DNA of 64,000 bases from Anthoceros angustus (taxonomy: Eukaryota > Streptophyta > Anthocerotopsida > Anthocerotales > Anthocerotaceae), in the NCBI GenBank assembly GCA_010909165.1, contig VJWM01000025.1, forward strand, positions 2,666,001 through 2,730,000, written 5' to 3'. The position numbers and the translations under genes are program-made. Below the pieces are notes generated by a model, which was not told the origin of the DNA, searched no databases, and saw nothing but the letters and a program-made list of their open reading frames with translations. The first letter of the stretch is position 1, and each line of letters starts with the position of its first letter. Below, in pieces: positions 55,927-64,000 of the stretch.

Positions 55927-56000
55927 GTCTGGGTGGTGTAGTTGGTCATCACGCTAGTCTCACACACTAGAGGTCCCCGGTTCGAACCCGGGCTCAGACA
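55927..56000 (+). tRNA. tRNA-Val(CAC)
   Basis: 74 bases fold into a full cloverleaf. The acceptor GTCTGGG pairs with CTCAGAC (one G-T pair). The anticodon stem CTAGT/ACTAG encloses a loop CTCACAC with anticodon CAC at 55961-55963. The T arm is CCCGGTTCGAACCCGGG. A box (TGGTGTAGTTGG) and B box (GGTTCGAACCC) are canonical. TTTTT at 56001-56005 is the pol III terminator. The sequence is close to plant tRNA-Val(CAC). No intron. Confidence 0.97.
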
Positions 56001-56005
56001 TTTTT
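56001..56005 (+). terminator. Pol III terminator of tRNA-Val
   Basis: Run of five Ts, one base after the mature 3' end. Confidence 0.9.
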
Positions 56006-57190
56006 AAACAGAGATATTCTAGATAGTGAACCAAAGTGGATAGTGATTTTTCAACTTCAAGACGACTAACAGATACAGAAAGGGATACAAGCCAGTAGTT
56101 GAATAAGACCTGGAGCGAAAAAAGGGATACAAGACAGTAGTTGAATAATACCTGGAGCAAGGAAAGGAGGAGAGCGAGGAACGGAGGAGGAATCAAAGAC
56201 GAGGAGCACGTCGCCCCGCGCTGAGAATGTTACTACCACGGCTGGTGGAGGGCAGGATCGCTGTGCTTGGTGACGGAAGGGTCTCCGTGCGTACCTCGCT
56301 TAGGTGACGGGCTTGATTTAGGCTGGAGTGTGGGGAGGCAAGAAATTAGGGTTGTAGTTGAGGATGGTGTGCATGGATGCCCGCCCAGCCTGGATGCATT
56401 TGAGGACATAGGAGAGGTAGTTATCAGCGTCAGCGGGTGGTGCTATTTCTGGTGGAGAAGAACTTGTTCGAGAGGGTTTTCAGGGATGCTGATGGAAGCC
56501 GAGCTGCCCCTACCCTGCTGAGGCGATGGGTCTGCAGACTTCACAAGAACAATCACGCTGTCGACTACCGTGTGCCAGTTGGTTCGGAGCGCAGGTTTGA
56601 ACACTTTTGCGACACATTCCGCACCGGTTTCAGCGTGTGAAGGACAGTGGTGGAACACCCCTGAACACCAAGTTCGATGTGTGAAAGGCGAAGTTTGAGC
56701 GTTTCACGTACCTAAGAAACGCAAGGCGTGTCTGGCTTTAATGTTCCAATCACGGTTGAGCCCTTGGTGAATCGTTGGCGGGAGTTTAAAATTTTCCCCC
56801 CATCCCGCTAACGAAATCAGTCACGACTCCCACGGCGATGAAAGCCATTAGCATTTCCTTCTCATCCAGTCCACATTGCCAGCTAAGGACATAGGCTTCA
56901 AAAATGTCAGGCTTCAGGGGGGGCGATTCACAGTCTTCTCGCTATGCGCGGGTTCAAGGTGACGGAGACCCGGGTTTGGTTCAAACCAAGTAGACAATGA
57001 AACGCCACGCGTAGCCGGTGATGTATCCGGCAAAGAGGAGCGTATGGGGAGGGGAAAGAGGGGGAGGGCCATGCTCACCATGCCATGCTGGTGGCGGGGC
57101 CCGCGTCCGGCCAGCTGATCTCTTACCTTCAGCCGGAGGCTGGAGCAAGGGATGGAGATGGAGAGAGAGTCCAAATGGCCCCGGCCAAAT
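56006..57190. other. Intergenic; no gene supported
   Basis: A 40-bp direct repeat (GGGATACAAG.CAGTAGTTGAATAA.ACCTGGAGC) lies at about 56081-56119 and 56125-56160. Small frames at 56267-56640 (for example NLFERVFRDADGSRAAP) have no recognisable domain. Confidence 0.5.
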
Positions 57191-57350
57191 GACACACATT
57201 CATAAGAACGCCATTATTAAGCATCTTGCGCTTCGATTGATACTTAGATGGGGTGCTTAAAAGGGAGTGGATGCCCTGAGTCCAAGTAGCGTAGTTGTTA
57301 AGTACCAAGTCCATGATTTGAAAATTCTTTCCAAGTGGACTAAAAAATAT
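57191..57350 (+). repeat. Interspersed repeat, copy B (first copy at 17808)
   Basis: Same order of blocks as 17808-17965, with about 75-80% identity by eye. A small tandem repeat (GTAGGTACTAGACAAT twice) follows at 57449-57480. Confidence 0.65.
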
Positions 57351-57905
57351 TCGTCTATTTTTCTACTAAAATTAAATAAGAATAAAAAATAATAATAAAA
57401 AAGGTTTTTATTGAGGTAAAAAACTGATGGGAAAAGCCCATCCAGAATGTAGGTACTAGACAATGTAGGTACTAGACAATACTCGGTAGACTAGTCGCAC
57501 ATTGCATTTACATATTTATGACCAATGAGGAGAGTCCTGGAACGGGTTGCACCAATCAGGCGCTCCGGCCCTTTGAGGAAACCAATGAGCAGCGCCCACG
57601 TCACCATTGTATACGTGGGGAAGGCCGGGTGCGAATGGGGACATAATAAGAAGCCCCCAGAACGGGACCGGCGACAGACACCCTAATTAGTTAGTCAACC
57701 CAAGGCAAGTTTTTGGGGCCCTTTCTCGCCACAGCTGCTTGTGCTGAGAAGCAGTGTCTAGGGTCGGTAGTGGGTTGAGTCAGGCGCAGCAGCGAGCAGC
57801 AGCATCAGCGGCACAGCGATCAGCTGCGCAGCGGAGCTTTGATGCGGATTTTGAGGCTTGGCAATTGCCGCTGGTAATTTCTTTCTGCACATCAAGAAAG
57901 GAGCG
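57351..57905 (+). promoter_or_regulatory. Upstream region and leader of the calnexin gene
   Basis: Contains ATTGTATACGTGGGG and CACGTCACC near 57593-57620, the latter resembling an ER-stress or bZIP-type ACGT element (CACGTCA). The position, about 300 bp before the calnexin ATG, would suit unfolded-protein-response control. This is inference from the motif only. Confidence 0.35.
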
Positions 57906-60227
57906 ATGGAGCGGCGGCTGCTTGTGCAGCTGGTGCTGGCGGCTTTGCTGCTGTGTTCTGCGGCTGTGCGTGCCTCTGAGGTGAGTGATGCAGCTCACAT
58001 CTCATTCTTGTGAGCTTCCCTCCCTCTGCCTGCTTCTTTCGATGTCGGATTGGTGTTTCTTGACGGATTAGGTCATCCGCACCTCCGCGACGAGGTAGAT
58101 CCTTGCTTGCCGGTTCTTCTGCGCTGCGGCTCTCCGCTGTGTCTCCCCCCCGCAAGCGTGTGCTGAGGCTTGCTTGCTTGATGCAGGTTTTCTACGACTC
58201 CTTCGACGAGACGTGGGAGGGCCGGTGGATCGCTTCCGAGAGAGCTGATTATCAGGGTATGTTGATGGCCTGGTTGCGCCTTGCTCGTGAGGAGCTGGAT
58301 CCGGTTGATTGTCTCGTGATGCCTTTGTGCAAGATCTGCGGCAGCTGTGGATGCGGTAGGGTTAAAGAAGGGTGTTTGAGGAGTTAAGGTTTGTTGTGGC
58401 AGGGACGTGGAAGCACGAGGTTAGTAAAGGGCATACCGACCACGGGCTTTTGGCCAGTGAGAAGGCGCGGAAGTATGGTATAGCTGTAGATCTGCCTGAG
58501 AAGGTGGAGTTGGGAGACGGCACCGTGGTTTTGCAGTACGATCTGAGACTGCAGAGCGGTTTGGAGTGTGGTGGGGCCTACTTGAAGTTCTTGGTTCCGC
58601 AAGAAGCCGGCTGGACCCCTAGCCAGTTCGACAATGAGTCCCCCTACTCCATCATGTTCGGGCCCGACAAGTGCGGGGCGACCAACAAGGTCCATTTCAT
58701 CTTCAAGCACAAGAATCCGAAGACGGGAGCCCTTGTGGAGCATCACCTGAAGAGCCCTCCGACTCCGGTCAATGACAAGCTCTCTCATGTCTACACAGCT
58801 GTGCTCCATCCCAACAACTCGGTGAGCATTCTTGTAGATGGAGAGGTGAAGAAGACCGCCGATCTGTTGTCCAACGATTTTGAGCCCACGGTGATTCCTC
58901 CGACCACCATTCCTGATTCTGAAGACAAGAAGCCGGAGGATTGGGACGAGAGGGCTAAAATCCCTGATCCTGAGGCGACGAAGCCTGATGACTGGGATGA
59001 GACAGCTCCTCGGGAAATTGAGGATGCTGAGGCTGTTAAGCCCGAAGGTTGGCTGGATGATGAGCCTGACGAAGTTGACGACCCGGAAGCAGAGAAGCCT
59101 GAGGACTGGGATGATGAGGAGGACGGCGAATGGGAGGCACCGAAGATCCCCAACCCCAAGTGTGACGAGGCCCCTGGTTGCGGTGAATGGAAGCGGCCCA
59201 CGAAGAAGAATCCGGCATACAAGGGGAAATGGAGCGCAGCTTTGATCGATAACCCAGCGTACAAGGGAATATGGGCGCCCAGGCAGATTCCCAACCCAGA
59301 CTACTTTAAGCTGGAGAAACCCGAGTTGTTACCCATTGGAGCTATCGGCATCGAGATCTGGACCATGCAAGACGGAATCCTGTTTGACAACGTCCTTGTT
59401 GCCCGTGATGAGGAGACAGCGAAGAAGTACAGAGACGAAAAGTGGAAGCCAAAGTTCGACGTTGAGAAGGAGTCGCAAGATGAGGACGATGAGGACGAAG
59501 AGGGTGAGAAGAAGTCCGCACTGGATGTTGATGCCATCAAGGTACCTAATCGCAGAACCCCTACCTCTCTTCTAGGCTTTTTTCAGTCTCGCCTCTGGAT
59601 GTCTGCCATAACTGGGTTATATGCTGTTGCAGGAAAAGTTGTTCCAACAACTGCACAAGGTGGCTGAGGTCCCAGCCTTGGCTCCATACAAGCACCATCT
59701 GAAGGTATGCCCAGAGTTTTGTTGACATGTGTAATGTTTCTTTGGTAGCATGGATCCGAGGGAGGTGTGGTTTGGCCATGTGAGAGGCCGGTCCCCCGGC
59801 CTTCATTGTCAAGCAAAAACGCTAAGATGCTGCTCCTCGTAACATGTTCAGGACCTTATTAAGAAGGGTGAGGAGAATTCAACCTTGACCCTCGTTATTT
59901 TTGGATCAATTCCAGTCATCCTCTTCCTGGTAGTATTGAGGACCTTGTTCGGTGGAAAGAAGCCTTCTTCGGTAAGTCACGAGCCCCCTGCATTTGTCCA
60001 CTTTGCGGTTTGATGTGTAGGGTGTACCCTCACGGTATGGCACGTGGTGTCTGCAGGGTGTTGCCAAGTCAAAGAAAGAGGACATCACGTCACCAGATGA
60101 TGTGACTGACAAGGCCAAAGACGAGTCGGCGGAAGGAACCGTCGAGAAGGAGGCGTCTGGTGAAATAGAAAAGGAAAACGAGGAGGTTGCGGGGGCGCGA
60201 CAGAGGCGACCCCGGAGAGAGACATGA
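57906..60227 (+). CDS. CNX: Calnexin, ER membrane lectin chaperone
   Basis: Six exons with frame-keeping GT-AG junctions: 57906-57980, 58187-58256, 58403-59541, 59633-59704, 59852-59971 and 60057-60227. Exon 1 is a signal peptide ([21 protein letters not shown]). The lectin domain includes [33 protein letters not shown] and [18 protein letters not shown]. The P-domain arm has repeats of [13 protein letters not shown] type (58915-59135), then [13 protein letters not shown] and [16 protein letters not shown] repeats. [18 protein letters not shown] closes the lectin fold. [23 protein letters not shown] is the membrane span, with an acidic and finally basic cytosolic tail (RQRRPRRET). Calnexin holds monoglucosylated glycoproteins during folding. 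Length and layout match plant calnexins. No defect seen. Confidence 0.97.
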
Positions 60228-60649
60228 TTTGCATGCTTAACTGTAGGGATCTTGAAAGGGCGGCGTGTTCCCCAGCCCTGCCCTCCAAGTTTTGTCATTA
60301 GAGTTGTGGAGTGGAAAGATTTTAGTGCTGCAGGTGAAATCGAGCAGACTAGGTTATTACAGTAGGTAGGTCTTTATAGGACTTCCTGCAGCTCGTGTCT
60401 TGGGTATTCCCAACGTTAGTTTGTTGGGCCGCCCGTCAACTGTGGGATACGCTGCCCTGCAGGCTTGCTTTGTCTCCATTTTAATACTATATTTCCCTGC
60501 TACTAGGTTTTTTGACAAGTTGCACGATGCTGAAAAGATGAATTCCAAAGCCGATGCACGGTTAACATTTATGATCCGAAGCCGGTATGCTATGCCGACA
60601 TGGGAAGTGTCTCACGCACCCGGCATGCTATGCTGATATGGGAGATTCC

Positions 60650-62420
60650 TGGTGGGTGTCAGAATTCAGGGAGACTCAGATTCCGTTTCTAGAGCCGGCA
60701 AATCGTCCAGCCTCCGAGACAGCATCACCAGCGGGCTTCCCCGGCCAGCTTCAGAGCGGGAGATCCTTCCCCGAAGTCTCCAAATGGTGCTACTCCCTGC
60801 CCGTCACCAGGACCTCAACTACCTCATCCGAGCCGGATTTGTGCACGGCAATTTCGACGGCCTCCAGTCCTCCACCATCCACATCCAGGTCATGCCAGAT
60901 GTCTCGTTCCATCTTCAACTTCAGCCGCAGCCATCTTCAAGTTTCGAATCAGATCCGATTCTGATGGGCGGGAATGTCAGATCGCTGAATGGACAGTTGT
61001 GTCGAACAATCTGCTGAATGGAACCCTCCCAACAACGCTGCTCACGTTGCAATCAAACTTCAGGGTTTATTCATATATGTGGATGGTATAATGCTGCAAG
61101 TCCGAGTCATCATATCAGCAAGTTTGATGAGATAACCAGTGCTTCTCAGGTATTCGGGGAATCTGACATGTTGCCAACAAGCAACGTTGTGCGCCCTGTA
61201 ATAATATCTCCGGTTCTGCCACCATATACACCAAACAACAACAAGAGCAAGAGCGGTTCCTCCGTTGGCCCTACAGTAGGTGGCGTCGTTGTTGTGGTGT
61301 GCATTGTTGCTGGAGTAGCCATCTGGTGACCAGTCCAGGACCAGACATGATCGCAGACCGCGTAGTACTGCTTTACAGGAGACTATCAGCACATGGTACT
61401 TGTCCACCTAAGAACAACAATGCTCGATTGTCATTGAAGAGAACACTTTGTCAGGTTTCCACTGACACGAAGATGGGGGGTTATGGACTGCATGTGCAGA
61501 TGGTGAACCAGGCTAGGTTCTGCTCAGCCTCACGGCAAGGAAGCAGCTGTGCTGACTTAAGACGCTGTCGGAACTGCCACAAGAAACTACGCTCAGCTGG
61601 GGGGGGAAGGGTGAAAATCTATTCCACGGCCAGTTCCACAACCAAGTGGTGGCCGTCAAGTCTGGTGAGCAGTCTTCTTCCCAGTTCTTGATCCGCCAGG
61701 TAAAACACCTTGTGCTCGTCCTACTGCCCAGTGTCCTCGACCTAGGCCGGACTGTCTCTGAAGCTGGTGTGTGCATCAGGTTGAACTCCTCTCCACAATC
61801 CACCACAGGAACCTGGTTTCTCTGGTTGACTACTGCAACGGTCTGTTGGAGTATGTCCGTGTTCACAGTTCTCTCAGTGAGAAGGACACAGCATGAGGTC
61901 CACTGACACACGATTGTGTATTGAATGGTTGTCTAGGTGACGCTGCGTCACCTCCTCCGAACTGGCAACAACGATGCACTTCTCACCGTCAAGAGTGACA
62001 TCGACAGCTTCGGGGTGGTGCTCATGGAGATCATCCGTGGGCAGCCAATATTCGCAGCGGAAGGATCAGCCCAAGCTCGCTACATTGTGCGGCGGGTGAG
62101 AAACAGGCCATTCCCCTCAACTTTCCACTAAATGGAATCTGGAGCCAGTAATTTTGCGACTGCGTGTGTGGCAGGTACACAATGCCATCAAAACAGGGAG
62201 AGTGCGTACACAGTGGTGGTCCCAGCTCTTGGAGAAGATTACTCCAAGGAGTCACTGTGGCGGGTAGCACAGATTGCCATGGTGTGCACAAATCCCAATG
62301 GCACCGCTAGGCCTGGCATAGCCGGCCGGCTGGGTGGTGAATGAGCTGTCCAAGGCTCTTCAGGAAGACATTGCATCCCGCCACGCCCTTCTAATCAATC
62401 ACCAGATAGGATATGGCATC
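60650..62420 (+). pseudogene. Malectin-like receptor kinase pseudogene
   Basis: Fragments appear in the right order but in several frames. Ectodomain: KSSSLRDSITSGLP, EVSKWCYSLPVT, YLIRAGFVHGNFDGLQSSTI (60690-60890). Membrane segment: NKSKSGSSVGPTVGGVVVVV (about 61235-61325), then a stop. Kinase: VAVKSGEQSSSQF (61646 on), RNLVSLVDYCNGLLEYV (about 61810-61860), then SDIDSFGVVLMEIIRGQPIF (62000-62060), SLWRVAQIAMVCTNPNGTARP (about 62250-62310) and VNELSKALQEDIA (62335-62380). The HRD and DFG regions are missing between 61.9 and 62.0 kb. It is closely related to the gene that starts at 62874, so it is a dead tandem duplicate. Confidence 0.85.
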
Positions 62421-62579
62421 TAAGGTTACCTCAACCAAACCGTCCAGGGTGAACTTTCCGTCGTCGTCGTCGACACACAAGTATCCATAGCCTGTCCAGT
62501 GAGCATCCGGGATGCACACTGGACATTATCCGAGATATGTGCGTGTCAGGAAGGGTATTTCTTCCCGTATTTGGATAAT

Positions 62580-62655
62580 AAATTTATATATATATATATT
62601 TATGGATATGGACATGGACATGGACATGAGCTATGGCATGGATGTGGTGACGACC
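62580..62655 (+). repeat. (TA)n and (ATGGAC)n microsatellites
   Basis: TATATATATATA is followed by GGACATGGACATGGACATG at 62605-62630. It lies between the pseudogene and the intact receptor gene. Confidence 0.85.
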
Positions 62656-62873
62656 ATGGACACCGAAACCTCCGCGTCCCTGCACAATGTGACTGATTCC
62701 ACGAAGCGTGAAGAGGGTGGCCCCACCAGAGACAAATTGGTTACAATTAATAATAATAAAATTCCGACGCACGTGGTGGGTTGAAAGTTGTCACGCATGT
62801 ACATAGCAAGTTGACCTTTGGGATCGTGCAGTGCGTCTGTGAGCGAGAGGAGAAGGCCTAGGCGGCGAGATCG

Positions 62874-64000
62874 ATGGGGTGGCGGTCGAGCGCCGCTGTC
62901 GCTGTCTGCTTGCTGCTCGCTTGCATCTGTGTCTTCGTCCGACAGGCTTGGGCGCAGCAAGGTGAACGCCAGCTACGTAGGCAGTATGGGATAAATGCAT
63001 GAGCCGCATTCCGTGTTGTGGAGGTGCAGGAAGCACGATACTCCGACTCACTCGAAATGGCGTGCTCTGGAATGTGTGAATCGCAGAGCTTGGGAATAGG
63101 CTGTTCCTCAGCCTGGACTGCGGGGGAAGCGGAACCACCAGCTACCCGGACGCATCCGTGCCGGACCTCAGGTGGCAGGCGGACTCAAATTTCGTCCCGG
63201 GAGCCGGCAAATCGTCCGGCCTCCGAAACACCGCCACCTACGGGCTTCCCCAGCAGCTGCAGAGTGTCAGATCCTTCGCCAAGGGCTCCAAATGGTGCTA
63301 CTCCCTGCCCGTCACCCAGTACTACACCTACCTCATCCGAGCCGGATTCGTGTACGGCAATTTCGACGGCCTGCAGTCAGCCACCGTCCAGTTCCAGGTC
63401 ATTCCATCCCCTTCCTTTCCCATGAGCGCATTCCAACTTCAGCATCAGCTGCAGCTTTTCAAGCTCTGCGCTAGATCTGATTCTGGTGGGCGGGAACGTC
63501 AGATCTCTGTTAACAGCACAGTTTGGGACGACATTACCGTGGTGGGATCCAGCACCCAGGCTGCCTACTACGAGATCATCACCGCCCCAGCAGCAGCCAC
63601 CGGGAATGTGAGCGTGTGCCTCATCAGGACCGTCCCCCAGGCTCCCGGTGTCACCGACCCCTTCATCAACACGCTGGAGCTCCGCGAGATAAACAAGCTC
63701 AACTCCTACTCCAGCCTCTTCCTCCCGGAGCGGGTGCTGCTCCGGCTGGGCAGCAGAGTGAACTTCGGAGCCTTCTCCACTCTCCGGTAACCAGCAGCCC
63801 ACCAGCTGCCTCTTTCCTGCTTGTTTCCAGGCTTTGCAATGGGCGCCCAGTGCAGGCTGGGGGCTCACGGATCAGCATTCCCGCAGGTACCCGGACGACC
63901 CCATCGACAGGATATGGCCCGCGGACGCGGATGTTTTTCCGGGCCTGGGGACGACCGCCATCGCCGCACCCACAGGCTCCGTGATCAACAACACCCGCAA
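62874..64000 (+). CDS. Malectin-like receptor-like protein kinase, 5' part (continues beyond the window)
   Basis: Exons: 62874-62961, 63087-63397, 63503-63786 and 63897 to the edge; all junctions keep the frame. Exon 1 is a signal peptide (SSAAVAVCLLLACICVFVRQ, cut near AWAQQ). The ectodomain starts ELGNRLFLSLDCGGSGTTSY, the usual opening of the malectin-like domain. It goes on with DLRWQADSNFVP, KWCYSLPVTQYYTYLIRAGF, VYGNFDGLQSATVQF and ISVNSTVWDDITVV. YYEIITAPAAATGNVSVCLI and TPFI-like DPFINTLELREI follow, then RYPDDPIDRIWPADADV. In land plants this ectodomain is normally followed by leucine-rich repeats, a membrane span and a Ser/Thr kinase; those would lie past 64000. The kinase fragments in the upstream pseudogene support that outcome. 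Confidence 0.9.

Noticed and set aside
58791-59294. 167-codon minus-strand Ser-rich frame
   Set aside because: It is antisense to the calnexin P-domain repeats.

Overview
The window is nuclear DNA of a green plant (streptophyte). It holds spliced genes with short GT-AG introns (mostly about 70-200 bp), a nuclear-encoded photosystem II subunit (PsbW), a DREB-type AP2/ERF factor, GT61 and GT90 glycosyltransferases, a malectin-like receptor-kinase ectodomain, calnexin, and a plant-like tRNA-Val(CAC). Short introns, high gene density and abundant relics of Copia, gypsy, LINE, DUF7869-type and PIF/Harbinger elements suggest an early-diverging lineage (bryophyte, lycophyte or streptophyte alga) rather than a seed plant. 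The species cannot be fixed from sequence alone.

Layout. 1-6.6 kb: GC-rich repeats, with a minus-strand gypsy-like LTR element (gag zinc knuckles, tRNA-Asp-type primer binding site, LTR edge at 2032) and a GGTCCGGACTT minisatellite. 6.8-10.4 kb: tandem duplication of an unrecognised minus-strand gene. 10.8-15.9 kb: two oppositely oriented DUF7869-like transposase relics around a broken Copia polymerase. 15.9-19.8 kb: mostly empty, with an interspersed repeat and a tRNA-like SINE head. 19.8-24.5 kb: AP2/ERF and GT61 genes (both minus). 24.9-27.6 kb: DUF262 gene (minus), divergent from BMS1 (28.1-33.9 kb, plus). 35.0 kb: PHF5A, followed by a degenerate copy of its own 3' end. 35.9-38.0 kb: COBW/ZNG1-type GTPase (minus), divergent from ERCC1 (38.6-40.8 kb, plus). 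41.5-42.3 kb: an unrecognised spliced gene. 42.7-43.25 kb: PsbW. 43.8-44.5 kb: satellite-like repeats and a LINE tail. 45-50.4 kb: a Myb/SANT-like gene and a Harbinger transposase converge on a three-copy tandem array. 50.86-54.26 kb: a second Harbinger element with perfect 17-bp terminal inverted repeats, inserted in the 3' end of a decayed GT90 gene (to 55.8 kb). 55.9 kb: tRNA-Val. 57.9-60.2 kb: calnexin. 60.65-62.4 kb: a decayed receptor kinase. 62.87-64.0 kb: an apparently intact malectin-like receptor running off the window.

The host genes are mostly housekeeping (ribosome assembly, splicing, DNA repair, zinc handling, ER folding, photosystem II). They form two divergent pairs with intergenic spaces under 700 bp and are separated by islands of mobile DNA. 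The least ordinary part is 45-54.3 kb, with two PIF/Harbinger systems of different subfamilies side by side. One surrounds an array of GCGC-rich palindromic motifs. The other is a bounded insertion fused in frame to a host pseudogene.
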